Source: Reinekea forsetii
GTDB taxonomy: Bacteria; Pseudomonadota; Gammaproteobacteria; Pseudomonadales; Natronospirillaceae
Length of the DNA: 64,000 bases
Reading direction: 5' to 3'
Assembly: GCF_018860385.1 (NCBI RefSeq)
Contig: NZ_JAHKPH010000008.1
Span: forward strand, 267,424 to 331,423
Part shown: piece by piece, positions 1-8,060 of the stretch
Layout: every line of letters starts with the position of its first letter
Numbering within the stretch: position 1 is the stretch's first letter
The notes under the pieces: generated by a model
What the model saw: the letters and a program-made list of their open reading frames with translations, nothing else
Database searches by the model: none
What the model was told of the DNA's origin: nothing
Translations under genes and position numbers: made by a program

Positions 1-497
1 CAGAGCCAGAGCCAGAGCCAGTGCCTGAAACGGGCCCTAAATTGGCAGCCGATGGTTACCCAGAATGGGCTCAAGGCCGATTCGAATGCTTGGTTTTTCA
101 AGTAGAAGGGCTCAAATTGGCCGTTCCTTTATTGTTGCTGGGGAATATACATCCGTTGGATAAAGAATTAACCGCCTTGTTTGATCAGCCCGACTGGTTC
201 ATAGGTTTATTACCAGTTGCTCAAGAACGTAACATACGAGTAGTCGATACGGCTCAGTTAGTGATGCCAGAGCGGCATAAGCCAGAAAACAAAGAGCGAT
301 TGCGATACGCAGTTGGCGTACACGATTCAGATTGGGCGTTTGGTGCCGATTCTATCGAGGGGTCTATCACGTTAACCACTGATCGAGTGAAATGGCGATC
401 TACCCGAACCAGTCGTCCTTGGTTGGCTGGAACGGTAATTTCGGAGATGTGCGCGTTGGTCGATTTAGATGCGTTTGATCGAATATTGAATGGTTAG
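1..497 (+). CDS. CheW-like domain protein, 5' end cut by window edge
   Basis: The frame is open from base 3 and begins with a run of Glu-Pro pairs, a typical linker, so the GTG at 21 is an internal valine codon and the true start lies left of the window. The visible 160 or so residues resemble a divergent CheW fold (FECLVFQVEGLKLAVPL, then a conserved region ending in DAFDRILNG). CheW-type domains couple chemoreceptors to the CheA kinase. It is followed after 54 bp by a canonical CheW and then a DUF2802 protein, the same order as at the distal end of Pseudomonas flagellar/chemotaxis clusters, where a long CheW-domain protein precedes cheW. Its role as a second scaffold is inferred from family and context. 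Confidence 0.8.
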   Translation, partial: EPEPEPVPETGPKLAADGYPEWAQGRFECLVFQVEGLKLAVPLLLLGNIHPLDKELTALFDQPDWFIGLLPVAQERNIRVVDTAQLVMPERHKPENKERLRYAVGVHDSDWAFGADSIEGSITLTTDRVKWRSTRTSRPWLAGTVISEMCALVDLDAFDRILNG

Positions 498-551
498 CGG
501 AATGCCAAATCTAGTCTATTATTAGTTGATGAATGTCGTGGAGGAAGTTTA

Positions 552-1031
552 ATGACAGCACAAACACTGAAAGCCGGAGATGATCCTATTCTCCAGTGGG
601 TTACTTTCCGATTGGAAAATGAGACCTATGGTATCAACGTTATGCAAGTCTCTGAAGTGCTGCGTTATAACGAAATTGCGCCCGTGCCAGGTGCGCCGTC
701 TTATGTAATTGGCATTATCAACTTGCGCGGTAATGTCGTGACCGTTGTTGATACGCGTGAACGCTTTGGGTTGCCCAAAACCGATATCACCGACAGTACT
801 CGTATTGTCATGCTTGAAACGGATGATCAGGTGGTGGGTATTTTAGTTGATGCGGTTGCCGAAGTGGTTTATTTGCGTCAATCAGAAATAGAAGTCGCCC
901 CGAACGTTGGCAATAACGAAAACGCCCGTTACATTCAAGGGGTTAGCCATAAGAATGACGAATTACTCATTTTAATAGAAATTAAAAACTTATTGACTGA
1001 GACTGAGTGGGCCGAATTGGCCGAATTGTAA
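552..1031 (+). CDS. cheW: Chemotaxis coupling protein CheW
   Basis: This 159-residue protein is a single CheW domain of normal family length. Recognisable pieces are WVTFRLENETYGINVMQV near the N-terminus, the VPGAPSYVIGIINLRG block around residues 44-60, and a central GILVDAV segment. CheW is a cytoplasmic adaptor that links methyl-accepting receptors to the histidine kinase CheA. The ATG at 552 is preceded by GGAGG about 7 bases upstream. The gene lies between a CheW-like protein and a DUF2802 protein in one direction with short gaps, so it is probably part of a chemotaxis/motility operon whose earlier genes are outside the window. Confidence 0.95.
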   Translation: MTAQTLKAGDDPILQWVTFRLENETYGINVMQVSEVLRYNEIAPVPGAPSYVIGIINLRGNVVTVVDTRERFGLPKTDITDSTRIVMLETDDQVVGILVDAVAEVVYLRQSEIEVAPNVGNNENARYIQGVSHKNDELLILIEIKNLLTETEWAELAEL

Positions 1032-1085
1032 AATTGGCCTGAATTATGCTGAATAGAATAAAACGTCAATAAATTGGAGCCCCCA

Positions 1086-1526
1086 ATGACCTCTATTCTT
1101 TCAGCATTTTCATTAAACTTCGTTGAAGTCACACTATTTTCCATTGTATTACTCCTTTCAGTGATCACCTTCGTCAGCAATAAACGGCGCATTAATAGAC
1201 TCGAAAATAGATTAGAACAAGCACAAGCTCTGCTTACTCGAGAGATCAAGATGGTCAACCAAGGTGCGATCGGTGTTGGGCGTCGATTTGCTCAGGTTGA
1301 GAAAAAAATTAAGACGGGCGGTTCAACAGTGGCTTCCTTTTCTAGCGTAAAGCCTAAGTCTGAAGAAAAACCATTGTCTAACGCGTCGAAATTTGCTCAA
1401 ATTCAACAACAGGCAGCGAAATTAGATGTTCAAAAACCGAAAAGGAACACCGCTGCGCCCAAAGGATTGACTACAAAGGCGGAACAAACATTAACTTCTT
1501 GGTTGAAAGAACAACAAACCGCTTAA
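1086..1526 (+). CDS. DUF2802 domain protein
   Basis: This is a 146-residue protein with one N-terminal membrane segment (about residues 8-30), a basic stretch with coiled-coil character, and the DUF2802 core (EIKMVNQGAIGVGRRFAQ). The family is found next to cheW in flagellated gammaproteobacteria and its biochemical role is not established. I chose the ATG at 1086 because the upstream in-frame TTG at 1074 is itself part of the Shine-Dalgarno TTGGAG, 6 bases before the ATG. The low-complexity C-terminal third (Lys, Gln, Ala, Ser rich) looks disordered. Its 3' end overlaps the start of mlaA by 28 bp, suggesting translational coupling. Confidence 0.85.
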   Translation: MTSILSAFSLNFVEVTLFSIVLLLSVITFVSNKRRINRLENRLEQAQALLTREIKMVNQGAIGVGRRFAQVEKKIKTGGSTVASFSSVKPKSEEKPLSNASKFAQIQQQAAKLDVQKPKRNTAAPKGLTTKAEQTLTSWLKEQQTA

Positions 1527-2260
1527 TAAGCGCACCCTTATTTTGTTTACTTGTACTGCTGTTTAGCCTAAACAGCGGTGCCTATGCGCAAAACAACGAC
1601 CCTCTTGAGCCCATAAACCGTGTATCGCATGGTTTTAATGAGGTGCTTGATACATTTTTGTTAAAACCCATCTCTAAAACCTACCAATTTATCATGCCAG
1701 AATTCGCCGAGCGTGGCGTACGGAACGTTTTTACAAATGTCGGCGAAGTGCGGAATATTGTGCATAACGGTTTGCAAGGTAAAGGCAAAGGTGTGCTGCA
1801 ATCTTCAGGGCGGCTATTAATTAACTCGACAGTGGGCATTGGAGGGCTGTTTGATGTTGCTACTAAAATTGGTATTCCTGTCGAACGAGAAGATCTTGGC
1901 CAAACATTGGGGAGTTGGGGCGTAAAGCCGGGGCCTTACCTAGTAGTACCATTTTTTGGACCTTCCTCATTGCGTGATTCGCTCGGCTTATTTGGCGACC
2001 CGGCACTGAGCCCAATCACATACGCGCCCGTTCAGGTAGAAATTAAAACCGGCCTGAGCCTTTTGTCGGCTGTTCAGACTCGAGCCGATCTGTTATCGGC
2101 CGAAGGGATACTCGCTGGAGATACCTACGTCAATTATCGCGAAGCATACTTATCTAAGCGCGAATACGACGTTAATGATGGCCAAATCGAAATCGATGAC
2201 TTTATAGACGACGATTTCGAAATGGACGAAGATGAAGGCTTCTTAGATGAAGCGTTTTAA
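1499..2260 (+). CDS. mlaA: MlaA/VacJ family phospholipid-transport outer-membrane protein
   Basis: This 253-residue protein matches MlaA, the outer-membrane component that removes mislocalised phospholipid from the outer leaflet and passes it to MlaC. The motifs DPLEPINRVSHGFNE, GVRNVFTNVGEVRNIVHNGLQG, LGQTLGSWGVKPGPYLVVPFF and GPSSLRDSLG are characteristic. The only plausible start is a TTG at 1499 inside the 3' end of the preceding gene. The signal peptide (about residues 1-30) ends in AYA before QNNDP and fits signal peptidase I. I see no lipobox cysteine, unlike E. coli MlaA. The last 25 residues are strikingly acidic. Its stop overlaps the stop of the convergent PilZ gene in a shared TTAA. 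Confidence 0.9.
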   Translation: MVERTTNRLISAPLFCLLVLLFSLNSGAYAQNNDPLEPINRVSHGFNEVLDTFLLKPISKTYQFIMPEFAERGVRNVFTNVGEVRNIVHNGLQGKGKGVLQSSGRLLINSTVGIGGLFDVATKIGIPVEREDLGQTLGSWGVKPGPYLVVPFFGPSSLRDSLGLFGDPALSPITYAPVQVEIKTGLSLLSAVQTRADLLSAEGILAGDTYVNYREAYLSKREYDVNDGQIEIDDFIDDDFEMDEDEGFLDEAF

Positions 2261-2559
2261 CTGATCGATTTCACTTCTAAGCCAATATCGAATTTTGTTT
2301 CACTCAGCTCAATGCATCGGACCACATCGCATTGGGCTTCCATCGATTGAAACTGTGCGTTGGGTGATTCAACGATCACCACAACACTGGAGCTCACGGC
2401 AATCGCCTTGTTAGACTCCAAATGCATGCCTGTCGCGCTTAAATCAACTACTTTCACCGCGAGAGAGGTTCCATCTGCCTCGGTAAGAGTGGCTGTGGCG
2501 TTCATCGTCATTCGAATAAAGTCACGCTTTTCCTCATAGTCTTTGTCGATCAAGCTCAT
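2257..2559 (-). CDS. PilZ domain protein (predicted c-di-GMP receptor)
   Basis: This 100-residue single-domain PilZ protein carries both halves of the c-di-GMP binding signature: RDFIR (RxxxR) near residue 13 and DLSATG (DxSxxG) near residue 43. PilZ proteins bind cyclic di-GMP and adjust motility, pili or polysaccharide production. The start is the ATG at 2557-2559, which has AGGAG 8 bases upstream on the minus strand. A longer open frame extends to 2757, but its N-terminal part has no PilZ similarity and runs through the divergent promoter region. The gene is divergent from the REC-phosphatase gene (143 bp apart) and convergent with mlaA. Confidence 0.88.
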   Translation of the reverse strand: MSLIDKDYEEKRDFIRMTMNATATLTEADGTSLAVKVVDLSATGMHLESNKAIAVSSSVVVIVESPNAQFQSMEAQCDVVRCIELSETKFDIGLEVKSIS

Positions 2560-2702
2560 TTTAACGCTCCTGTGGTGGTCTCTTTGGTGCATTCTTGTGC
2601 AATACCAATATCTGATAAAAATGTCGCTGTCAAAACTATTGCGTTTAGAACGTAGTAAGGCTACGGTGACGACACAAGACACAAATGTAAGTATCGAAGC
2701 CG

Positions 2703-3878
2703 ATGACCAATGCGACTTTATTAATTGTAGATGATGAAAAGGCGGTAAGAGAATCAATTGCGGCCTATTTTGAAGACAGTGGCTACCAGGTTAGAGAAGC
2801 CAGCAATGGCGCCTTAGGTCTTGAAATTTTTGAACAAGAAAGCCCAGATTTAGTCATTTGCGACCTGAGAATGCCAGGAATGGATGGCTTGGTGCTATTG
2901 AAAAAAATCATGCAAGCTTCTGACGAAACTCCGGTCATTGTCGTTTCTGGGGCTGGTGTCATGACTGATGTCGTTGAAGCCCTCCGTTTAGGTGCTTCCG
3001 ATTACCTAATGAAACCCGTTGTCGATTTAAGTGTTTTAGAACATACGGTAGAACGCGCGTTAGAGCGGTCTAATTTAATGAAAGAAAATACTCGTTATCG
3101 TGAAGAGCTTGAGCAACGTAATACCGAGCTTCAAGATCATGTCAATCGTTTGAAATTAGACTTACAAGCCGGTCGAGCCGTACAAGAGCGTTTATTACCT
3201 AGGTTTGAATTAGAGCAAAATGGTTATCATGTTAAACATAATATGGTGCCCTCGACCTACTTAAGCGGCGATTTAGTCGATTATTTTGAAATTGGTCCCG
3301 ATCAATTTGTTTTTTATATTGCGGACGTATCCGGACACGGCGCCAGCTCAGCGTTGATCACCTTGTTAATTAAAACCCAAATAGATCGATACCGAGACGA
3401 ACTTGAAAACAATACTTCTGATATTGTCTTAAACCCAGCTCAGGTGTTACGTCAGATCAGTTTAGATCTGCTTAAAACCCAAACAAATAAACACGCTACT
3501 ATGTTCTATGGGGTAATTGATACCTCTATTCACCGAATGGAATATTCTGTGGCCGCTCATTTTCCTGCACCCATTCTTTGTTTTGAAGAAAAATGCACAT
3601 CTATTGAGCCTGAATCTCTAGCGGTCGGCCTTTTTGACGATGCGAACTACAGTTCACATAAAATAGATTTGTCGGGGTTCAAAAATCTGACGCTATTGTC
3701 TGACGGTATCTTCGAATTGATGCAAGAGCCAACATTAGCTGAAAAAGAGAAGCGTTTACTTGAGTTGGTGACCCGCCCGAATCATACTATGCACGATTTT
3801 CTTGATCAGCTCAGGAAAGATGGGTTAACGAATGGTGCACCAGACGATATTACTGTGCTAACCATTGAACTGTATTAA
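2703..3878 (+). CDS. Response regulator with PPM-type (SpoIIE-like) phosphatase domain
   Basis: The 391-residue protein has an N-terminal receiver domain (residues 4-115; acidic pocket Asp10-Asp11, phospho-acceptor Asp54 in VICDLRMPGMDG, lysine in DYLMKP), a coiled-coil linker (about 120-165) and a PPM/SpoIIE serine phosphatase domain (about 180-390; DLVDYFEIG, DVSGHGASSALITLL, LLSDGIFEL, DDITVLTIEL). The architecture matches RssB/HsbR-type partner-switching regulators of Pseudomonas, where the phosphatase acts on a STAS anti-anti-sigma partner. Such a STAS gene follows 21 bp downstream, which supports that role. The cognate kinase or phosphotransfer protein is not in the window. No strong Shine-Dalgarno is visible. 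Confidence 0.88.
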   Translation: MTNATLLIVDDEKAVRESIAAYFEDSGYQVREASNGALGLEIFEQESPDLVICDLRMPGMDGLVLLKKIMQASDETPVIVVSGAGVMTDVVEALRLGASDYLMKPVVDLSVLEHTVERALERSNLMKENTRYREELEQRNTELQDHVNRLKLDLQAGRAVQERLLPRFELEQNGYHVKHNMVPSTYLSGDLVDYFEIGPDQFVFYIADVSGHGASSALITLLIKTQIDRYRDELENNTSDIVLNPAQVLRQISLDLLKTQTNKHATMFYGVIDTSIHRMEYSVAAHFPAPILCFEEKCTSIEPESLAVGLFDDANYSSHKIDLSGFKNLTLLSDGIFELMQEPTLAEKEKRLLELVTRPNHTMHDFLDQLRKDGLTNGAPDDITVLTIELY

Positions 3879-3899
3879 GTATTATAAGGTAGTTAGTTC

Positions 3900-4397
3900 A
3901 TGAGTAATGGACGAGTGTTAATTGCAAACCGTGAAGGCAGTTATTTAGTAAAGCTGACCGGTGATGTGCGCATGACATTATGCACGACAATTGATAATTG
4001 CTTGCAATTAATGATTCAAGACCCAAAATTTTCGTCCGTTATTGTTGATGTAACAGAGGCCGAAGGCATAGACAGCACAAGCCTTGGTTTACTGGCTAAG
4101 ATATCGCGAGTGGCCGTTTCGAAAATGGACGAACTGCCCACCTTGATCAGTTCAAACCCTGATATTACCCGAGTGTTAGAGACAATGGGGTTTAGGGATC
4201 GAGTGTTTGTCATCGTCACCTCGGCTGAAGTCGACAATGTGAGCCTACCTTTGACAGAAGCAAGGGTAATTCCCGCCGATGAGCAATCTGCTCAGGCGCG
4301 GGTACTTGAAGCACATAAAATATTGATGACGCTCAACGACCACAACAAGGTTGCATTTAAAGAGCTTGTTGAGTGCATTGAACAAACAAATACCTAA
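3900..4397 (+). CDS. STAS-domain anti-anti-sigma-type protein (HsbA-like)
   Basis: The 165-residue protein has a STAS domain in about the first 100 residues and a helical C-terminal extension (LEAHKILMTLNDHNKVAFKE). The phosphorylatable serine region is EGIDSTSLGLLAK, with Ser59 in the expected place. In partner-switching systems the STAS serine is phosphorylated by an anti-sigma kinase and dephosphorylated by the PPM phosphatase, here the upstream gene. The length and C-terminal extension match HsbA of Pseudomonas and its paralogue near mlaA. The partner it binds (FlgM, a diguanylate cyclase or a sigma factor) cannot be read from this window. Confidence 0.85.
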   Translation: MSNGRVLIANREGSYLVKLTGDVRMTLCTTIDNCLQLMIQDPKFSSVIVDVTEAEGIDSTSLGLLAKISRVAVSKMDELPTLISSNPDITRVLETMGFRDRVFVIVTSAEVDNVSLPLTEARVIPADEQSAQARVLEAHKILMTLNDHNKVAFKELVECIEQTNT

Positions 4398-4406
4398 GGA
4401 AAAAGT

Positions 4407-5444
4407 GTGACCAAATCTAACCAATCTCCGACTTACCATGTCACTGTACTGGGAGGCGGGAGTTTCGGAACAGCTATAGCCAATATTTCTGCATTAAATA
4501 ATCACCAAGTTACCCTGTGGATGCGTAACGAAAAGCAAGCCGATGACATTACTCAAAACCGTGAAAACTCACGGTATTTACCTGGTTTAACGTTACACGA
4601 CAATTTATCGCCTAGCCTTAATCTTCAAGAGTCGGTTCGTTCTGCCGATTTTGTTTTTGTTGCGGTTCCGAGTAAAGCATTCCGCTCGGTTCTAGAAGAG
4701 GCGGTACCTTTTTTAAAAGCAGATGCAAAATTAATCAGCCTAACCAAAGGCATCGAGCCTCATTCGTTTAAGTTAATGAGTCAAATTCTACAAGAGGTGG
4801 TGCCTAATCATGACGTAGGCGTTATTTCTGGTCCTAATCTCGCTAAAGAGATCGCAGATGATCAAATTTCAGCAACGGTTGTCGCTTCCGAAAGCCCCGA
4901 ACTACGTGCTCAAGTGCAAGAGATGTTGAGCTGTCAGTCGTTTCGCGTCTATGGCAATCCAGATATTTACGGTGTAGAAATGGCCGGCGCAATTAAAAAC
5001 ATTTACGCGATCGTTGCAGGATTAGCTGCTGCGTTGGGCATGGCAGACAACACCAAAGCCGCGATTATTACGCGTTCATTAGCCGAAATGTCTCGATTTG
5101 CCGTAAAGTTAGGTGCTAACCCGATGACGTTCCTTGGTTTAGCTGGCGTTGGCGATCTTATAGTCACTTGCTCGTCTAAACTGAGCCGAAACTATCGTGT
5201 GGGCTACTATATTGGCGAAGGTTTAACATTAAAACAGGCCATTAAAAAAATTGGTGAAACGGCCGAAGGTATTAATACATTACGAATGGTTAATGACAAA
5301 GCTGAAGAGTTGGGTGTATACATGCCTCTCGTAAAGGGCTTATATGCGGTCATTTACGAAGATATGCCAATATCAGCTATTGCCAGTAAACTGATGTCTG
5401 GTGATTTGGCGCAAGATGTTGAGTACATGACTGATCAACCTTAA
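4407..5444 (+). CDS. gpsA: Glycerol-3-phosphate dehydrogenase [NAD(P)+]
   Basis: The 345-residue enzyme reduces dihydroxyacetone phosphate to sn-glycerol 3-phosphate for phospholipid synthesis in the cytoplasm. The N-terminal Rossmann motif VLGGGSFGTA, the SLTKGIEPHSF block, VISGPNLAKEIA, the catalytic-lysine region GAIKNIYAIVAG and the substrate-binding LAGVGDLIVTCSSKLSRN are all present. The start is GTG at 4407 with AAGGA six bases upstream, overlapping nothing. The length is normal for the family. DUF4389 and sixA follow within a few bases, forming an apparent operon. Confidence 0.97.
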   Translation: MTKSNQSPTYHVTVLGGGSFGTAIANISALNNHQVTLWMRNEKQADDITQNRENSRYLPGLTLHDNLSPSLNLQESVRSADFVFVAVPSKAFRSVLEEAVPFLKADAKLISLTKGIEPHSFKLMSQILQEVVPNHDVGVISGPNLAKEIADDQISATVVASESPELRAQVQEMLSCQSFRVYGNPDIYGVEMAGAIKNIYAIVAGLAAALGMADNTKAAIITRSLAEMSRFAVKLGANPMTFLGLAGVGDLIVTCSSKLSRNYRVGYYIGEGLTLKQAIKKIGETAEGINTLRMVNDKAEELGVYMPLVKGLYAVIYEDMPISAIASKLMSGDLAQDVEYMTDQP

Positions 5445-5454
5445 GGAGAAATCC

Positions 5455-5754
5455 ATGTTAGCCGAAGATCGTGAGCACCATATTTTCAAGTTGTTGTTTA
5501 TATTGCTGTTCTGGGTATTTTTTAGAATCAGCATGGCAATTACTGTCGTCGTGGGGATCATTCAGTGGGTGATGCTGTGGTTCGAAGACGAGCCAAATCA
5601 AACACTGTTTAAGTTTTCTCAACAGTTAACGATATTTCAAACTCAAATATCTGCCTACATGACGTTTCAGTCAAATGAGAAGGTATTTCCGTTTAATGAC
5701 TGGCCAGAAGTGCGTCAGAGCACATCAGAAGACGCAGACGAAACTTCTCTATGA
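5455..5754 (+). CDS. DUF4389 domain membrane protein
   Basis: This small 99-residue protein has one long or two closely spaced hydrophobic segments (about residues 10-42, LLFILLFWVFFRISMAIT and VVVGIIQWVMLWF) followed by a soluble tail with the family motif FSQQLTIFQTQISAYMTF and FPFNDWP. It matches DUF4389, a family of unknown function often beside gpsA in gammaproteobacteria. AAGGAG precedes the ATG by 6 bases. Its TGA overlaps the ATG of sixA in ATGA (5751-5754), so the two are probably translationally coupled. Confidence 0.85.
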   Translation: MLAEDREHHIFKLLFILLFWVFFRISMAITVVVGIIQWVMLWFEDEPNQTLFKFSQQLTIFQTQISAYMTFQSNEKVFPFNDWPEVRQSTSEDADETSL

Positions 5755-6191
5755 AACTGTATTTGATGCGTCACGGTGAAGCTGAGCCTTATCAACAAAA
5801 CGATTCTGGTCGGGCGTTAACCTCAACAGGGCGAGGGTCTGTCGCCAGTAAAGCCCGCTTGATTCCAGCCGTTGATGTTATGTATGTCAGCCCCTATTTA
5901 AGGGCTTTGCAAAGTGCCGATATTTTGGTCGACCAAGGCGTTAGTGTAAAGCATCGGATCGTTGATGACCGAGTGACTCCTGATTGCAATCTAGAACCTA
6001 TCATTGATGAACTTTTGTGTCCTGATGAGCCCGTTCAACTCATTGTGGCGCATAACCCTTTGCTGTCGCGTTTAACTCGGCATTTAGCCGGAGAAGAAGC
6101 CCGAGGCGTGAATTTAGCAACCGCGCAGGTAGCATGTTTAGAAGCTGATGAATTTTTACCGGGTTGCGCTACTTTACTTTGGGTGAAATAA
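5751..6191 (+). CDS. sixA: Phosphohistidine phosphatase SixA
   Basis: The 146-residue protein belongs to the histidine phosphatase superfamily with the SixA layout: MKLYLMRHGEAEPY at the N-terminus (catalytic His8), LTSTGRG, the VSPYLRALQSADIL arginine block and a second histidine in LIVAHNPLLSRL. SixA removes phosphate from phosphohistidine proteins; in E. coli it acts on a phosphotransfer protein. Its size is typical. It overlaps the DUF4389 gene by 4 bp and is the third gene of the gpsA operon. Confidence 0.92.
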   Translation: MKLYLMRHGEAEPYQQNDSGRALTSTGRGSVASKARLIPAVDVMYVSPYLRALQSADILVDQGVSVKHRIVDDRVTPDCNLEPIIDELLCPDEPVQLIVAHNPLLSRLTRHLAGEEARGVNLATAQVACLEADEFLPGCATLLWVK

Positions 6192-6231
6192 ATCTCCGAA
6201 TCGTTGAATTAAACAGCTAAAAGAGGCTGAA

Positions 6232-6684
6232 ATGGCAAAACCGAATCCAAAAAATAGTAAGAAGCGAAAGCAAGAGCCAAAAGGTTCACCGTTAGGCATC
6301 GGCTTGGCAGTCGTGGTTATTATGATGTTGATTACATTCATCATGAGTAATTTAGGCGGGTTCGCTGGCGTTCAAGGGCTATTTGGCGGCGGAAGTAACA
6401 TTGAAGGGCAAGCCCAGGGCAGCTTGCAGAAGGCGGTACAAACCTGTCGTAATCAGGTTCGTGCACAATTGGGAGATCGACTGTCTAAAACCTATTTAGA
6501 TGAAATGTCGACGCGCTATGATGAAGGCAAGAAAGAATATTTAGTATTCATTGATGTTGTAATCAAGGGGCTTGAAAAAGACAAATACTATTATGAATGC
6601 CAGGTTTCTGCGGTAAACCAGCGAATTTTAAAAGCCCAGTTAACAGCACCTCCCGGTGCCTTTCAGCAAATAGAACTGCAATAA
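6232..6684 (+). CDS. Unknown single-pass membrane protein
   Basis: I do not recognise this 150-residue protein. The first 20 residues are strongly basic (Lys and Arg with Asn and Pro). A hydrophobic segment at about residues 23-42 contains IGLAVVVIMMLITFIMS, followed by a glycine-rich stretch. A soluble domain of about 90 residues carries two cysteines (VQTCRNQ and YYECQV) that could form a disulfide if the domain is periplasmic. The positive-inside rule puts the N-terminus in the cytoplasm and the C-terminal domain outside. The start ATG has AAGAGG about 7 bases upstream. The gene lies 40 bp after sixA in the same direction. Confidence 0.7.
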   Translation: MAKPNPKNSKKRKQEPKGSPLGIGLAVVVIMMLITFIMSNLGGFAGVQGLFGGGSNIEGQAQGSLQKAVQTCRNQVRAQLGDRLSKTYLDEMSTRYDEGKKEYLVFIDVVIKGLEKDKYYYECQVSAVNQRILKAQLTAPPGAFQQIELQ

Positions 6685-6729
6685 AACATGGAATGCGGGT
6701 GGGTCTTCCATTAAATAATAGGGCGGGTA

Positions 6730-7065
6730 ATGAAACCTAATCTTAAGAAAATATCAACGATAGTCGCAGCTGCAAATGATCAATTTGATGCCAATAACAG
6801 TCGCATCGATACTGTATTAGGCATGATAGATTCCGGTTTGCGAAAGCAAGGCATTCAAGCGGATGCCATAACAGTTGATTGCATTCCTTTAGATAAAAAA
6901 ATTGTCTTTTTACTGCACGATCAAAAACCCGATAAAGTCACCATTGCTTTAGGCAATAAAGCCGGTGATATTCACACCTCTAAAGACCACCCAATAGAAG
7001 ACGTTACAGTTGAGCATGTTTTAAAAGTGATGCAAGAAACCTTACTCGACAGCGAATCACCTTGA
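6730..7065 (+). CDS. Conserved-looking small protein of unknown function
   Basis: This 111-residue soluble protein has no signal peptide or membrane segment and no family I can name. It has a helical N-terminal half (MKPNLKKISTIVAAAND, then TVLGMIDSGLRKQG) and a beta-rich middle (ADAITVDCIPLDKKIVFLLHD, KVTIALGNKAGDI). The ATG at 6730 is preceded by GGGCGGG. Coding character looks real: there is no competing frame, normal amino-acid composition and a consistent direction with its neighbours. It is the last gene of the gpsA-to-here run; a 101-bp gap with no clear terminator follows. Confidence 0.65.
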   Translation: MKPNLKKISTIVAAANDQFDANNSRIDTVLGMIDSGLRKQGIQADAITVDCIPLDKKIVFLLHDQKPDKVTIALGNKAGDIHTSKDHPIEDVTVEHVLKVMQETLLDSESP

Positions 7066-7166
7066 ATTAGATAATGCTGTCACCATCATCTAGTTAACTT
7101 CGTTTTCGGGTTTTACCGAACAACTTATTCCATTTTTTCGATCGAAAGCATTCATAGGAAGTACTG

Positions 7167-8021
7167 ATGTCAGATTCTATTTATTCTCCACCTAAAGTTT
7201 GGACTTGGGAAGAAAAAAGCGGTGGCCAGTTTGCCAATATAAACCGACCCATCGCAGGTGCAACGCACGACAAGCCATTGCCAGAAGGTAAGCACCCACT
7301 TCAGCTGCATTCATTGGCTACACCTAACGGTGTGAAAGTAACTATATTGTTAGAAGAGCTTGTGGAGTTAGGCATCGAAGCGGCCGAATACGATGCCTAC
7401 ACCATTAATATTGGCGAAGGAGAACAGTTTGGTAGCGGATTTGTTGAGGTAAACCCAAACTCTAAAATACCTGCGCTGATTGATAAAAGTGGTGACCAGC
7501 CTATTCGATTGTTTGAGTCGGGCTCAATATTGGTTTATTTAGCCGAAAAATTTGATCAATTCATTCCGAAAGCGCCTGAAGCGAGAGCCGAATGCATGAA
7601 TTGGTTGTTCTGGCAAATGGGCAGTGCGCCCTTCGTAGGCGGCGGATTCGGACACTTTTACCATTATGCGCCGGAAAAATACGAATACCCTATTAATCGC
7701 TATGCCATGGAAACCAAGCGGCAATTAGACGTTTTGGATAAGCATTTGGCCGACAATACCTACATGGTAGGAGATGAATACAGCATTGCTGATATGGCTA
7801 TTTGGCCATGGTATGGCACCCTAGTAATTGGCACCATTTACGACGCGCAAGAATTCTTAGACGTTGACAGTTATAAGAATGTTAAGCGTTGGGCTGAGCA
7901 AATAGCGCAACGGCCGGCCGTTATTCGTGGGAAAAAGGTAAATTGTGTATGGGGCGATCCTTCAGATCAATTGCCTGAGCGTCATGATAAATCGGACTTT
8001 GATAAATTATTGTCTAAATAA
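7167..8021 (+). CDS. yghU: YghU-type glutathione S-transferase / disulfide-bond oxidoreductase
   Basis: The 284-residue protein closely follows YghU of E. coli: an N-terminal extension ending NRPIAGATHDKPLPEGKHPLQLHS, a thioredoxin-like domain with TPNGVKVTILLEELVELG and VEVNPNSKIPALID, then an all-helical GST C-terminal domain (MNWLFWQMGSAPFVGGGFGHF, SIADMAIWPWYG). Nu-class GSTs such as YghU bind two glutathiones and reduce disulfides or hydroperoxides in the cytosol. It is monocistronic by context: a hairpin follows at 8035 and a separate promoter region serves the hydrolases downstream. Confidence 0.92.
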   Translation: MSDSIYSPPKVWTWEEKSGGQFANINRPIAGATHDKPLPEGKHPLQLHSLATPNGVKVTILLEELVELGIEAAEYDAYTINIGEGEQFGSGFVEVNPNSKIPALIDKSGDQPIRLFESGSILVYLAEKFDQFIPKAPEARAECMNWLFWQMGSAPFVGGGFGHFYHYAPEKYEYPINRYAMETKRQLDVLDKHLADNTYMVGDEYSIADMAIWPWYGTLVIGTIYDAQEFLDVDSYKNVKRWAEQIAQRPAVIRGKKVNCVWGDPSDQLPERHDKSDFDKLLSK

Positions 8022-8034
8022 CGCGCTAAAAATA

Positions 8035-8060
8035 AGCACTCCTTAAGAGTAGTGCTAATT
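8035..8060 (+). terminator. Probable terminator after yghU
   Basis: AGCACT at 8035-8040 pairs with AGTGCT at 8051-8056 around a 10-base loop, and AATTTT follows. The stem is only 6 bp and the T-run short, so this is a modest rho-independent terminator at best. Confidence 0.4.

Noticed and set aside
21-497. Complete small gene starting at GTG 21
   Set aside because: The frame is open upstream with Glu-Pro repeats, so this is an internal valine of a gene cut by the window edge.
2560-2757. N-terminal extension of the PilZ protein
   Set aside because: This stretch covers the divergent promoter region, has no PilZ similarity, and a strong Shine-Dalgarno precedes ATG 2559.
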